Counted from the stretch's first letter, positions 52,322-62,391 are shown. The stretch is DNA of 64,000 nt from Burkholderia sp. Ax-1719 (GCF_011753055.1 NZ_VWWJ01000023.1:80848-144847); one strand, 5' to 3'. Made by a program: numbers and translations. Notes: generated by a model not told the origin, from the letters alone.

Positions 52322-54364
52322 ATGACGACCTCGTCTTCCGCCTCCCCCGCAACCACCACGTTGATGGCCAACGCAATCCGCGCGCTGTCCATGGACGCCG
52401 TTCAGCAAGCGAATTCCGGCCACCCCGGCATGCCCATGGGCATGGCTGAAATCGCCGTCGCGCTGTGGGGCCGCCATCTGCGCCACAACCCGACGAACCC
52501 GCACTGGAACGACCGCGACCGCTTCGTGCTGTCGAACGGCCACGGCTCGATGCTGCTGTACTCGCTGCTGCATCTGACCGGCTACGACCTGCCGATCGAA
52601 GAGCTGAAGAACTTCCGCCAGATGCACTCGAAGACGCCGGGTCACCCGGAATTCGGCATCACGCCGGGCGTCGAAACGACCACCGGCCCGCTGGGTCAGG
52701 GTCTGGCGAACGCGGTCGGCATGGCGCTGGCTGAAGCGCTACTCGCCGCCGAGTTCAACAAGGCCGACGCGAAGATCGTCGACCACCACACCTATGTGTT
52801 CCTCGGCGACGGCTGCCTGATGGAAGGCATCTCGCACGAAGCCTGCTCGCTGGCTGGCACGCTCAAGTTGAACAAGCTGATCGCGCTGTACGACGACAAC
52901 GGCATCTCGATCGACGGTCACGTCGAGCACTGGTTCCACGACGACACCCCGAAGCGCTTCGAAGCCTACGGCTGGAACGTGATTCCGGGCGTGAACGGCC
53001 ATGACGTCGACGCTGTCGACGCCGCCATCGCCCAGGCGAAGGCATCGAACAAGCCCACGCTGATCTGCTGCAAGACGCAGATCGGCCACGGCGCGCCGAC
53101 CAAGGCCGGCGGCCACGACGTCCACGGCGCACCGCTGGGCGGCGAAGAAATCGCCAAGTGGCGCGAAGCGGCCGGCTGGAAGTGGGAGCCGTTCGTCGTG
53201 CCGCAGGAAGTCTACGCAGACTGGGATTCGAAGGCCACGGGCGCAAAGCTCGAAGCCGAATGGAACGAATCGTTTGGCGCGTACAAGTCGAAGTACCCGC
53301 AGGAAGCTGCTGAATTCGAGCGCCGCATGGCCGGCCAACTGCCCGCCGATTGGGCGCAGAAGGCGCAGGACATCGTCATGGGCGCGGATTCGCGCAAGGA
53401 AACCGTTGCTACGCGTAAGGCGTCGCAGCAGGCTATCGAAGGTCTGGCCGCAGCGCTGCCGGAACTGCTCGGCGGTTCGGCCGACCTGACCGGCTCGAAC
53501 CTGACGAACTGGAAGGCTTCGAAGCCCGTGCGCGCGGCCAAGGATGGCGAAAGCGGCATCGAGTGGGGCAACCACATCAACTACGGCGTGCGCGAATTCG
53601 GCATGAGCGCCGCGCTCAACGGCATCGTGCTGCACGGCGGCTACAAGGCGTTCGGTGGCACCTTCCTGACGTTCTCGGACTACAGCCGCAACGCGCTGCG
53701 CGTGGCTGCGCTGATGAAGTGCCCGTCGATCTTCGTGTTCACGCACGACTCGATCGGTCTGGGCGAAGACGGCCCGACCCACCAGTCGATCGAACAGGTG
53801 CCGAGCCTCCGCCTGATCCCGAACATGACGCTCTGGCGTCCGGCTGACACGGTCGAAACGGCGGTGGCCTGGACCGAGTCGATCGCGCATCACGGCCCGT
53901 CGTCGCTGATCTTCAGCCGTCAGAACCTGCAGTTCAACGACCGCACCGACGCGCAGATCGCCAACATCGCCAAGGGTGGCTACGTTCTGAAGGACTGGAA
54001 CGACGACATCCCGAGCCGCAAGATCATCCTGATCGCCACGGGTTCGGAAGTCGAACTGGCGATGAAGGCCGTCGAAGCGCTGCAGCGCGAAGGCATCGGC
54101 GCTCGCGTGGTGTCCATGCCGTCGACCAACGTGTTCGACCGCCAGGACGCTGAATACAAGGAACGCGTGCTGCCCAAGGGCGTGCGCCGCGTGGCGATCG
54201 AAGCGGCGCAGGGCGACTTCTGGCGCAAGTACGTGGGCCTCGAAGGCGGCGTCGTGAGCATCGACACCTTCGGCGAATCGGCTCCGGCTGGCGTGCTGTT
54301 CAAGCACTTCGGCTTCACGGTCGAAAACGTCGTCGCGACGGCCAAGGCCGCGCTCGACAACTAA
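52322..54364 (+). CDS. tkt: Transketolase
   Basis: 680-residue thiamine-diphosphate enzyme of the pentose phosphate pathway, exchanging two-carbon units between sugar phosphates. ThDP-site motifs: GHPGMPMGMAEIA, the GPLGQGLANAVG loop, the GDGCLMEG metal motif, and the central HDSIGLGEDGPTHQ. The ATG at 52322 matches the family start. With gap directly downstream it forms the tkt-gap sequence common in Burkholderiales. Confidence 0.96.
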   Translation: MTTSSSASPATTTLMANAIRALSMDAVQQANSGHPGMPMGMAEIAVALWGRHLRHNPTNPHWNDRDRFVLSNGHGSMLLYSLLHLTGYDLPIEELKNFRQMHSKTPGHPEFGITPGVETTTGPLGQGLANAVGMALAEALLAAEFNKADAKIVDHHTYVFLGDGCLMEGISHEACSLAGTLKLNKLIALYDDNGISIDGHVEHWFHDDTPKRFEAYGWNVIPGVNGHDVDAVDAAIAQAKASNKPTLICCKTQIGHGAPTKAGGHDVHGAPLGGEEIAKWREAAGWKWEPFVVPQEVYADWDSKATGAKLEAEWNESFGAYKSKYPQEAAEFERRMAGQLPADWAQKAQDIVMGADSRKETVATRKASQQAIEGLAAALPELLGGSADLTGSNLTNWKASKPVRAAKDGESGIEWGNHINYGVREFGMSAALNGIVLHGGYKAFGGTFLTFSDYSRNALRVAALMKCPSIFVFTHDSIGLGEDGPTHQSIEQVPSLRLIPNMTLWRPADTVETAVAWTESIAHHGPSSLIFSRQNLQFNDRTDAQIANIAKGGYVLKDWNDDIPSRKIILIATGSEVELAMKAVEALQREGIGARVVSMPSTNVFDRQDAEYKERVLPKGVRRVAIEAAQGDFWRKYVGLEGGVVSIDTFGESAPAGVLFKHFGFTVENVVATAKAALDN

Positions 54365-54376
54365 GCATCGCTACAC

Positions 54377-54404
54377 ACGGGCTCGCCTTCTGGCGGGCCC
54401 GTTT
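54377..54404 (+). terminator. Terminator-like hairpin after tkt
   Basis: 11-bp stem with one G-U pair (54377-54387 with 54392-54402), TTCT loop, but only three T follow. Probably partial, allowing read-through to gap. Confidence 0.6.
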
Positions 54405-54516
54405 GCCGTGTACGCCACGCCCACAGTAGTTGAGTCGATCAATCAGCCGTCACGAGCGGCCGGGCAGGGCGAAGCACGGTGTGGGACCAGAATTTTTTAC
54501 CATCAGGAGATAAACC

Positions 54517-55527
54517 ATGACGATTCGCGTCGCAATCAACGGCTACGGCCGTATCGGCCGCAACACGCTTCGCGCCTTCTACGAGAACGGCAAGAAGCAC
54601 GACATCCAGATCGTCGCGATCAACGACCTGGGTGACGCGAAGACCAACGCGCACCTGACGCAGTACGACACGGCTCACGGCAAGTTCCCGGGCGAAGTGT
54701 CGGTCGATGGCGACTACCTCGTCGTCAACGGCGACCGCATCCGCGTGCTGGCCAACCGCAACCCGGCAGAACTGCCGTGGGGCGAGCTGGGCGTCGACAT
54801 CGTGTTCGAATGCACGGGCTTCTTCACGACCAAGGAAAAGGCCAGCGCCCACCTGAAGGGCGGCGCGAAGAAGGTCATCATCTCGGCGCCGGGCGGTAAG
54901 GACGTCGACGCGACGATCGTCTACGGCGTGAACCACGAAGTGCTCAAGTCGACCGACACGGTCATCTCGAACGCATCGTGCACGACCAACTGCCTGGCGC
55001 CGCTCGTCAAGCCGCTGAACGACAAGATCGGCCTGGAATCGGGTCTGATGACGACGATTCACGCTTACACGAACGACCAGGTTCTGACGGACGTCTACCA
55101 CGAAGACCTGCGCCGCGCGCGTTCGGCCACGCACAGCCAGATCCCGGCGAAGACGGGTGCGGCATCGGCGGTCGGCCTCGTGCTGCCGGAGCTGAACGGC
55201 AAGCTGGACGGCTACGCGATCCGCGTCCCGACCATCAACGTGTCGATCGTCGACCTGTCGTTCATCGCCAAGCGCGACACGACGGTTGAAGAAGTCAACG
55301 CGATCATGAAGGAAGCGTCGGAAGGCTCGCTCAAGGGCATCCTGGGCTACAACACGGCACCGCTGGTCTCGATCGACTTCAACCACAACCCGGCATCGTC
55401 GACGTTCGACGCCACGCTGACCAAGGTCTCGGGCCGTCTGGTCAAGGTGTCGAGCTGGTACGACAACGAGTGGGGCTTCTCGAACCGCATGCTGGACACG
55501 GCGGTTGCGCTCGCGAACGCGAAGTAA
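54517..55527 (+). CDS. gap: Glyceraldehyde-3-phosphate dehydrogenase
   Basis: 336 residues. NAD-binding domain at the start (INGYGRIGRNTLRAF), the catalytic Cys in SNASCTTNCLAP, His in TIHAYTNDQ, and the RRARSATHSQIPAKTGAA phosphate loop. Glycolytic/gluconeogenic enzyme; strong codon bias suggests high expression. CAGGAG ribosome site. Follows tkt by 152 bases. Confidence 0.97.
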   Translation: MTIRVAINGYGRIGRNTLRAFYENGKKHDIQIVAINDLGDAKTNAHLTQYDTAHGKFPGEVSVDGDYLVVNGDRIRVLANRNPAELPWGELGVDIVFECTGFFTTKEKASAHLKGGAKKVIISAPGGKDVDATIVYGVNHEVLKSTDTVISNASCTTNCLAPLVKPLNDKIGLESGLMTTIHAYTNDQVLTDVYHEDLRRARSATHSQIPAKTGAASAVGLVLPELNGKLDGYAIRVPTINVSIVDLSFIAKRDTTVEEVNAIMKEASEGSLKGILGYNTAPLVSIDFNHNPASSTFDATLTKVSGRLVKVSSWYDNEWGFSNRMLDTAVALANAK

Positions 55528-55550
55528 GCTTTCGCGGCGTTTCGAGTACA

Positions 55551-55578
55551 AAAAAACCGCCCCAAGGGGCGGTTTTTT
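55551..55578. terminator. Bidirectional terminator between gap and fur
   Basis: AAAAAACCGCCCC and GGGGCGGTTTTTT form a 13-bp symmetric hairpin with an AA loop; T runs exist on both strands. It serves gap (plus) and the convergent fur (minus). Confidence 0.93.
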
Positions 55579-55628
55579 CTTGCTGCAACTTACTGGAAAG
55601 GCACTTTCCTGCTGCCGCGGGGCATCCT

Positions 55629-56057
55629 TCAATGCTTGCGGTGCGGGCAGTTTTCCTTGGTGCAGGCACCGTACAGCGCGAGCGCGTGCTCCTGAAGCTT
55701 GAAGCCGCGTTCGTTGGCGATCATCTGCTGGCGCTTTTCGATTTCGGGGTCGAAGAATTCTTCGACCAGGCCGCAATCGAGGCACACCAGGTGGTCGTGG
55801 TGGCTGCCTTCGTTGAGTTCGAAGACGGCCTTACCCGATTCGAAGTTGCTGCGGGTGAGCAGGCCAGCCTGCTCGAACTGCGTAAGAACCCGGTAAACCG
55901 TGGCGAGGCCGATGTCCAGCTCCTCGTTCAGCAGGTTCCGATACACGTCCTCGGCGGTGAGGTGACGCACGGGGCTGTGCTGAAAAATCTCCAGGATCTT
56001 GAGGCGCGGTAAGGTCGCCTTGAGGCCGATGTTCTTGAGATCGGTTGGATTGGTCAT
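55629..56057 (-). CDS. fur: Ferric uptake regulator Fur
   Basis: 142-residue iron-responsive repressor. Winged HTH in residues about 15-80 (LPRLKILEIFQH, then IGLATVYRVLTQFEQAGLL). Metal sites: the HHDH stretch near 87-90 and CLDC, with a second CTKENC pair, both consistent with a structural Zn site plus regulatory Fe. It represses siderophore and iron-uptake genes when Fe(II) is plentiful. Divergent from bamE, a conserved arrangement in beta-proteobacteria. Confidence 0.96.
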   Translation of the reverse strand: MTNPTDLKNIGLKATLPRLKILEIFQHSPVRHLTAEDVYRNLLNEELDIGLATVYRVLTQFEQAGLLTRSNFESGKAVFELNEGSHHDHLVCLDCGLVEEFFDPEIEKRQQMIANERGFKLQEHALALYGACTKENCPHRKH

Positions 56058-56211
56058 GACGATAAGTCCCTGGAGTACAATGCTGGGTTCTTATGTTAAT
56101 GCGTTTTTGCCGTTACGGGCATCTTCGGCAGAACTTCGAACGAACTTCTACAGAACACGCGCGGCTTAGCGAAAAGCCCGCACGGTGAGGGAAATGATTC
56201 CAGAATTCACT

Positions 56212-57120
56212 ATGATCGGCCGACGCATGAATGGCGGCCGCCTGGCGTGCACCCTGCTGGCTGCGGCCGCGTTCGCGGCGCTCGCCGGTTGTTCCACTTA
56301 TGACAGCCTGACGCAGCGCGTCGCCCAGAGCATCACGCCGTATCGCATTACGATCGTTCAGGGTAACTTCGTTTCGGCGGAAGCCGCGGCGCAGATGAAG
56401 GTCGGCATGTCGCGTGCAGACGTCAAGCAGCTGCTCGGCACGCCGCTGCTGACCGACATGTTCCACGCGAACCGCTGGGACTACGTCTTCTACTTCAAGC
56501 GCGGCTCGACCGCCGTGGTCCAGCAGCGCGACTTCGTCGTGATGTTTGACGGCGATCGCGTGTCGAGCTGGACGGGCGGCGAAGATCTGCCGTCCAACCT
56601 CGAGCTGCTCGCCGAAATCGATGGCGACAAGCTGGGCAAGAAGTACAAGGCTTCGGTCGCGGCTGCGGCTGCGGCGTCGGGTGCTACGGCGGCTTCCGCG
56701 CCCGCGGTCAGCGCCGCTGGGGCGAATGGCCCGAGCGTGCCGGATACGGCCCGCACGCCCACGTCCGAGCTTGGCTCGGCCACGTCGCAGCTGCCGCAGG
56801 ATCCGAACGCGCAGGCCGCCGCCGCGGCCAACCGTGCCACGGACGCCGTGCAGACGCCGTCGGGTCTGACGCCGTCGGTGCGCGCCGGTACGCCCACTTC
56901 CTCGGCGCTGCCGCCGAACGTGGGCACGATGCCCGCGCAGGTCCAGTTGCACCGTGCGCCGCCGCCGCAGATCCAGGGCGTGCCGCAGTCGAACCCGGTC
57001 GGCCCGACCGCGGGCGCGCAGGGCACCGGCGACTCGAACGCCGCCGTGCTGCCGCCGTCGCACAACTCGCCGCTCACCGCGCCGCCGCAACTGCCGGCTT
57101 CGGGCACGACGGGCAATTAA
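56212..57120 (+). CDS. bamE: Outer-membrane assembly lipoprotein BamE with a long Ala/Pro tail
   Basis: 302-residue precursor. Signal peptide ends in lipobox LAGC (Cys about residue 27), then the BamE domain (about 35-140): YRITIVQGNFVS, MSRADVKQLLGTPLLTDMFH, RWDYVFYFKRG. It belongs to the BAM complex that inserts beta-barrels. Residues about 145-302 are an Ala/Pro/Ser-rich tail not present in enterobacterial BamE (about 113 residues). Several starts are possible (GTG 56185, ATG 56194, 56212, 56227); all leave the lipobox intact. Divergent from fur. Confidence 0.93.
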   Translation: MIGRRMNGGRLACTLLAAAAFAALAGCSTYDSLTQRVAQSITPYRITIVQGNFVSAEAAAQMKVGMSRADVKQLLGTPLLTDMFHANRWDYVFYFKRGSTAVVQQRDFVVMFDGDRVSSWTGGEDLPSNLELLAEIDGDKLGKKYKASVAAAAAASGATAASAPAVSAAGANGPSVPDTARTPTSELGSATSQLPQDPNAQAAAAANRATDAVQTPSGLTPSVRAGTPTSSALPPNVGTMPAQVQLHRAPPPQIQGVPQSNPVGPTAGAQGTGDSNAAVLPPSHNSPLTAPPQLPASGTTGN

Positions 57121-57358
57121 GATCGCAGGCATCGGTTCCGGAGGAAGCGCCCGTGTGGGCTTCGTCCGGACCGGTGCGGATCGCACCTTGAAAGGCCAGG
57201 CGCCTCGCGCCGGCTTTCCGTCGGCGGCTTTCGGGCCGCCGCGTTCGTTTGTAGAGACGGATTAGCGTCTATCCTTGGCAGCAACTATCCCGAAAACGTC
57301 CGGCAAACGGATGGGTCTCGTGAGCAGGGCTGCCGGCCTCACCTTCGCAGGAACAGTC

Positions 57359-58156
57359 ATGAAAATCGCAATCGCCGGAGCGTCGGGCCGCATGGGCCGC
57401 ATGCTGATCGAAACCGTTCTGAATACCCCCGACGTCACGCTATCGGGTGCGCTGGTGCGCAAGGGTTCGGCCGCCATCGGCCAGGACGCGGGCGCGTTCC
57501 TCGGCAAGGATACGGGCGTGCGCATCACCGACGATATCGAGCAGGTGTTCGCGCAAAGCGACTGTCTGATCGACTTCACGCGTCCGGAAGGCACGCTCGT
57601 GCACCTCGAAGCCGCCCAGCGCCACGGCGTGAAGATGGTGATCGGCACGACGGGCTTCGACGCGCAGCAGAAGGCGCAGCTTGGCGCGGCCGCGCAGAAG
57701 GTGGGCATCGTGTTTGCGGCCAACATGAGCGTGGGCGTGAACGTGACGCTCAAGCTGCTCGAATACGCGGCGCAGTTCTTCGACAAGGGCTACGACATCG
57801 AGATCATCGAAGCGCACCACCGCCACAAGGTCGACGCGCCCTCGGGCACGGCGCTGGCGATGGGTGAAGCCGTGGCGAAGGCGCTGGGCCGCAATCTCGA
57901 CGAGTGCGCCGTGTATGGCCGCGAAGGCGTGACGGGCGAGCGCGATCCGTCGACGATCGGCTTTGCGGCGATTCGTGGCGGCGATATCGTGGGCGACCAC
58001 ACGGTGCTGTTCGCCGGGATCGGCGAGCGTATCGAGATCACCCACAAGTCGTCGAGCCGCCTGTCCTACGCGCAGGGCAGCGTGCGTGCGGCGCTGTTCC
58101 TGCAGGACAAGGCGAGCGGCCTGTACGATATGCAGGACGTGCTCGGTCTGAACTGA
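57359..58156 (+). CDS. dapB: 4-hydroxy-tetrahydrodipicolinate reductase
   Basis: 265-residue NAD(P)H enzyme of lysine/meso-DAP synthesis. Rossmann motif IAGASGRMGRMLIE, the IGTTGFD loop, and the signature EAHHRHKVDAPSGTA with active-site His and Lys. The ATG at 57359 has AGGA upstream and gives the usual N-terminus; the longer open frame before it is not needed. 239 bases after bamE. Confidence 0.96.
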   Translation: MKIAIAGASGRMGRMLIETVLNTPDVTLSGALVRKGSAAIGQDAGAFLGKDTGVRITDDIEQVFAQSDCLIDFTRPEGTLVHLEAAQRHGVKMVIGTTGFDAQQKAQLGAAAQKVGIVFAANMSVGVNVTLKLLEYAAQFFDKGYDIEIIEAHHRHKVDAPSGTALAMGEAVAKALGRNLDECAVYGREGVTGERDPSTIGFAAIRGGDIVGDHTVLFAGIGERIEITHKSSSRLSYAQGSVRAALFLQDKASGLYDMQDVLGLN

Positions 58157-58228
58157 AGTCAGCACCGAGCCTGATCCGGCCATGAGCCCGGCATCCTTGC
58201 CGGGCATTCAACCACCACGCGAGGTCCG

Positions 58229-58972
58229 ATGGCAGCGAGCAACGGAGTCATCCACTATCTGCAGTCGAGCGATGCCGTCACGCATGCGGTTGCGTGGGTC
58301 TTGCTGGCGATGTCGGTCGCGAGCTGGTGCTTCCTGATCGTGAAAAGCTGGGTGCTCGTGCGCGCAAAGCGCCAGGGGCCGCGCGCCGTTGCGCGGTTCT
58401 GGCAGGCGCAGTCGCTCGCGGACGGCGTGAGCGCGATGCGCACGATCGACCGCGAACGCGTATTCCTGCCGCTCGCGCAGGCCGCGCTGACGGTGATCGA
58501 AACGGATGCCGCAGGTGCGCTCCTCGCCCGGGTGGATCGCAACGAGCGCGTGCTGCGCGCTCTGCGCGGCGCGCTCCAGGCGTCGCAGCGTCGGCTTGAA
58601 TTTGGCCAGGTGCTGCTGGCGTCCGTGGGCAGCACGGCGCCGTTCGTCGGGCTGCTCGGCACGGTCTGGGGTATCTATCACGCGCTCGGCAGCATCGCCG
58701 CGAGCGGGCAGGCAATGATCGAAAACGTCGCCGGGCCGGTGGGCGAGGCGCTCATCATGACGGCTTTCGGACTGGTCGTGGCGATTCCGGCGGTGCTGGC
58801 CTACAACATTCTCGGTCGCCTTGCGCGCCAGATCGGCGACGATCTCGACGGTTTCGCGCACGATCTGCACGCTTTTGCGAGCGCGCCCGAAGAAAGCGCC
58901 GCGCCGCGCATGCTCGCACAACCCACGATGCCCGCGCGCAGCGAAGGCGTGACGCGCGCCGGCGCGATCTGA
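58229..58972 (+). CDS. MotA/TolQ/ExbB proton-channel protein
   Basis: 247-residue inner-membrane protein with three membrane helices (about 17-40, 130-155, 170-195). The conserved MotA/ExbB block is LLASVGSTAPFVGLLGTVWGIYHAL, followed by GPVGEALIMTAFGLVVAIPAVLAYN. With the ExbD-like protein 18 bases downstream it forms a proton-driven motor, most likely energising TonB-dependent receptors. No tonB is adjacent, so exbB rather than tolQ is favoured but not proven. Confidence 0.9.
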   Translation: MAASNGVIHYLQSSDAVTHAVAWVLLAMSVASWCFLIVKSWVLVRAKRQGPRAVARFWQAQSLADGVSAMRTIDRERVFLPLAQAALTVIETDAAGALLARVDRNERVLRALRGALQASQRRLEFGQVLLASVGSTAPFVGLLGTVWGIYHALGSIAASGQAMIENVAGPVGEALIMTAFGLVVAIPAVLAYNILGRLARQIGDDLDGFAHDLHAFASAPEESAAPRMLAQPTMPARSEGVTRAGAI

Positions 58973-58990
58973 CGCCCGGGAGCCACGCAT

Positions 58991-59425
58991 ATGGCATTCG
59001 GCGGACTCGAAAAGAAGCGCGATTCGGCGCCAATGGCCGAAATCAACATGACGCCGCTGATCGACGTCATGCTCGTGCTACTCGTCATCTTCATCATTAC
59101 CGCGCCGCTCTTCACGCACGCGATCCGGCTCGATCTGCCGAAAGTCGCCGCCGAAACCGCGCAGCAGACGCCGCAGACCGTCACGCTGTCCATCGACGCG
59201 GCGGGCAAAATCTACTGGAACGCCCAGCCCATCTCGCTCGACGATCTGCGCAAGCGCTTCGCCGATGCAGGCAAGCAGCCGGAAGCGCAACAGCCCGAAC
59301 TGCAACTGCGCGCCGCCCGCGAGACGCGCTACGACGTCATCGCCCAGGTGATGGGCGCGGCGCAGCAGGCGGGGCTTGCGCGGCTGGGTTTCGTCACCGA
59401 TCCGCCGCCCGCCACGCAACATTGA
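58991..59425 (+). CDS. ExbD/TolR-family biopolymer transport protein
   Basis: 144 residues with one N-terminal membrane helix (MTPLIDVMLVLLVIFIIT, about 18-38) containing the essential Asp of ExbD/TolR in PLIDVM, followed by a periplasmic domain (LSIDAAGKIYWNAQPIS, RAARETRYDVIAQVM). Partner of the preceding proton-channel gene. Confidence 0.92.
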   Translation: MAFGGLEKKRDSAPMAEINMTPLIDVMLVLLVIFIITAPLFTHAIRLDLPKVAAETAQQTPQTVTLSIDAAGKIYWNAQPISLDDLRKRFADAGKQPEAQQPELQLRAARETRYDVIAQVMGAAQQAGLARLGFVTDPPPATQH

Positions 59426-59524
59426 GCGGGGCAATCAACGCCGCGGCCTGCGCGCGCACAGCCAGCGCCTTTCCCCAATTCGCGCCATTCGAAAAGCCAG
59501 CGGAGAGCGCGACCCAGTCAACGG

Positions 59525-59530
59525 TATAAT
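59525..59530 (+). promoter_or_regulatory. Candidate -10 box of leuS
   Basis: Consensus TATAAT in the 257-base spacer before leuS, about 150 bases from the ATG; the -35 is weak. The leader could carry additional control, but no known element was recognised. Confidence 0.5.
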
Positions 59531-59682
59531 CAGCGTTTCCCTGTAAAAACGGGGCCCTGCCCGTGTCGCGCCCGACCATCGTCGGAGCGTGGGGCCGGTC
59601 CGCTGCGTCAGACGCCAAAAGGCGACGCCCGCATGCCGCCGCAGGCCCGTTCTAGCCGAATCTGCGTTTTCCCATCCACACC

Positions 59683-62277
59683 ATGCTCGAAAAATACGTT
59701 CCCTCCGACGTCGAATCCGCCGCGCAAGGCGAATGGCGTGCCAGCGACGCTTACCGGACGGCTGAAAAAGCCGACAAGCCCAAGTTCTATTGCGTCTCGA
59801 TGCTGCCGTATCCGTCGGGCAAGCTGCACATGGGCCACGTGCGGAACTACACGATCAATGACGTGATGTACCGCTATCTGCGCATGAACGGCTACAACAC
59901 GCTCATGCCGATGGGCTGGGACGCGTTCGGCATGCCCGCCGAAAACGCCGCGATGGCCAACGGCGTGCCGCCGGCGCAGTGGACGTACAGCAATATCGAG
60001 TACATGAAGGGCCAGATGCAGTCGATGGGTCTCGCGATCGACTGGTCGCGCGAAATCGCCACCTGCAAGCCCGACTACTACAAGTGGAACCAGTGGTTCT
60101 TCCTGAAGATGCTCGAAAAGGGCATCGCGTACAAGAAGACCGGCACGGTGAACTGGGACCCGGTCGATCAGACCGTGCTCGCCAACGAGCAGGTGATCGA
60201 CGGGCGCGGCTGGCGCTCGGGCGCGCTGGTGGAAAAGCGCGAAATCCCGATGTACTACCTGCGTATCACCCAGTACGCCGATGAACTGCTGAACGACCTC
60301 GACGGCCTCGGCTGGCCCGAGCGCGTCAAGATCATGCAGCAGAACTGGATCGGCAAGAGCTTTGGCGTGAACTTCGGTTTCCCGTACGAGCTGGACGGCG
60401 AGAAGAAGCTGCTGCGCGTGTTCACCACGCGCGCCGACACCATCATGGGCGTGACCTTCTGCGCAGTCGCCGCTGAGCACCCGCTCGCCACGCGCCTCGC
60501 CCAGGACAAGCCGGAACTGCAGGCGTTCATCGAAGAATGCAAGAGCGGCAGCGTCGCCGAAGCCGATGTCGCCACGATGGAAAAGAAGGGCATGCCCACC
60601 GGTTTCACCGTCACGCACCCGGTCACGGGCGAGCAGGTGCCGGTGTGGATCGGCAACTACGTGCTGATGAGCTACGGCGAAGGCGCGGTGATGGGCGTGC
60701 CGGGCCATGACGAGCGCGATTTCGCGTTCGCGCAAAAATATAATCTGCCGATCAAGCAGGTGATCGCGGTCGAAGGCGAAACCTACTCGCTCGACGGCTG
60801 GCAGGAGTGGTACGGCGACAAGGAACGTGCGGTCACCGTCAACAGCGGCAAGTACGACGGCCTGTCGTACATGGCGGCGGTCGACGCGGTTGCAGCGGAC
60901 CTCAAGGCGCAAGGCTACGGCGACAAGCAGGTCACGTGGCGTCTGCGCGACTGGGGCATCTCGCGCCAGCGCTACTGGGGCACGCCGATCCCGATCATCC
61001 ACTGCCCGAGCTGCGGCGACGTGCCGGTGCCGGAAGCCGACCTGCCGGTCGTGCTGCCGGAAGACCTCGTGCCGGACGGCACGGGCAACCCGCTCGCGAA
61101 GTCGGAAGCCTTCCTGAACTGCAAGTGCCCGAGCTGCGGCGCCGACGCGAAGCGCGAAACCGACACGATGGACACCTTCGTCGACTCGTCGTGGTACTTC
61201 TACCGCTACGCCGCGCCGGACGCGAAGACCATGGTCGACGAGCGCACCGACCACTGGATGCCGATGGACCAGTACATCGGCGGCATCGAACACGCGATTC
61301 TTCACCTGCTGTACTCGCGTTTCTGGGCCAAGGTCTCGCGCGACCTCGGTCTGGTCAAGTTCAGCGAGCCGGCCAAAAACCTGCTCACGCAGGGCATGGT
61401 GCTCAACGAAACCTTCTACCGTGAAGACGCGGCGGGCAAGAAGACCTGGTACAACCCGGCCGACGTGACGGTGACGCACGACGACAAGGGCCGCCCGGTT
61501 GGCGCGACGCTCAATACCGACGGCCAGGCCGTGGTGCTGGGCGGCGTCGAGAAGATGTCGAAGTCGAAGAACAACGGCGTCGATCCGCAGGTGCTGATCG
61601 ACCTGTACGGCGCGGATACGGCGCGTCTGTTCACGATGTTCGCCGCACCGCCCGAGCAGCAGCTCGAATGGTCGGGCGCGGGCGTGGAAGGCGCGAGCCG
61701 CTTCCTGCGTCGCGTCTGGTCGTTCGGCTACGCGAACGCGGAAGCGATCAAGTCGCGCGCCTCGTTCGACGCGGCGACGGTCACGGACGTCGAAAAATCG
61801 CTGCGCCGCGAAGTCTACGGCGTGCTCAAGCAAGCCGACTTCGACTATCAGCGTCTGCAGTACAACACGGTGGTTTCGGCGGCGATGAAGATGCTCAACG
61901 CCATCGACGGCGCCAAGGAAGCGGGCGCGGGCGTCAAGCGCGAGACCTTCGGCGTGCTGCTGCGCGTGCTGTATCCGGTCGTGCCGCATCTGACGTTCGA
62001 ACTGTGGAAGGAACTCGGTTACGCCGACGAATTCGGCACGCTGCTCGACGCGCCGTGGCCGAAGGTCGACGAAAAGGCGCTGGAACAGGCTGAAATCGAA
62101 CTCGTCCTGCAGATCAACGGCAAGGTGCGCGGCGCGGTGACGGTCGCCAAGGATGCGCCGAAGGACGTGATCGAAGCGGCTGCGCTCGCGCACGAGATGT
62201 TCGTCAAGTTCGCGGAAGGCCGCGAGCCGAAGAAGATCATCGTCGTGCCGGGCCGTCTCGTGAACGTCGTGGTCTGA
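59683..62277 (+). CDS. leuS: Leucyl-tRNA synthetase
   Basis: 864-residue class I synthetase. HIGH-type motif in YPSGKLHMGHVRNYTIND, KMSKS motif in VEKMSKSKNNGVDP, with the CP1 editing domain between (GVPGHDERDFAFA, about 330-350). A zinc-knuckle-like pair CPSCGD and CKCPSCGA lies in the insert near residues 440-490. Heads the leuS-lptE-holA order conserved in many proteobacteria. Confidence 0.98.
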   Translation: MLEKYVPSDVESAAQGEWRASDAYRTAEKADKPKFYCVSMLPYPSGKLHMGHVRNYTINDVMYRYLRMNGYNTLMPMGWDAFGMPAENAAMANGVPPAQWTYSNIEYMKGQMQSMGLAIDWSREIATCKPDYYKWNQWFFLKMLEKGIAYKKTGTVNWDPVDQTVLANEQVIDGRGWRSGALVEKREIPMYYLRITQYADELLNDLDGLGWPERVKIMQQNWIGKSFGVNFGFPYELDGEKKLLRVFTTRADTIMGVTFCAVAAEHPLATRLAQDKPELQAFIEECKSGSVAEADVATMEKKGMPTGFTVTHPVTGEQVPVWIGNYVLMSYGEGAVMGVPGHDERDFAFAQKYNLPIKQVIAVEGETYSLDGWQEWYGDKERAVTVNSGKYDGLSYMAAVDAVAADLKAQGYGDKQVTWRLRDWGISRQRYWGTPIPIIHCPSCGDVPVPEADLPVVLPEDLVPDGTGNPLAKSEAFLNCKCPSCGADAKRETDTMDTFVDSSWYFYRYAAPDAKTMVDERTDHWMPMDQYIGGIEHAILHLLYSRFWAKVSRDLGLVKFSEPAKNLLTQGMVLNETFYREDAAGKKTWYNPADVTVTHDDKGRPVGATLNTDGQAVVLGGVEKMSKSKNNGVDPQVLIDLYGADTARLFTMFAAPPEQQLEWSGAGVEGASRFLRRVWSFGYANAEAIKSRASFDAATVTDVEKSLRREVYGVLKQADFDYQRLQYNTVVSAAMKMLNAIDGAKEAGAGVKRETFGVLLRVLYPVVPHLTFELWKELGYADEFGTLLDAPWPKVDEKALEQAEIELVLQINGKVRGAVTVAKDAPKDVIEAAALAHEMFVKFAEGREPKKIIVVPGRLVNVVV

Positions 62278-62391
62278 TCCCCGCCGGTCATCGAGCATCA
62301 CCAAACTGATGTGTTGTATTGGCGGCGCGTCGCGGTCCCCGGGGCCGCACCGCGCCGCCGTTCCGAATCTGTCGCGAACCAGGGAGTCCAT

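Noticed and set aside
59608..62391. 927-codon open frame antisense to leuS
   Set aside because: Mirror of leuS codon structure; no recognisable domain, and leuS is certain.
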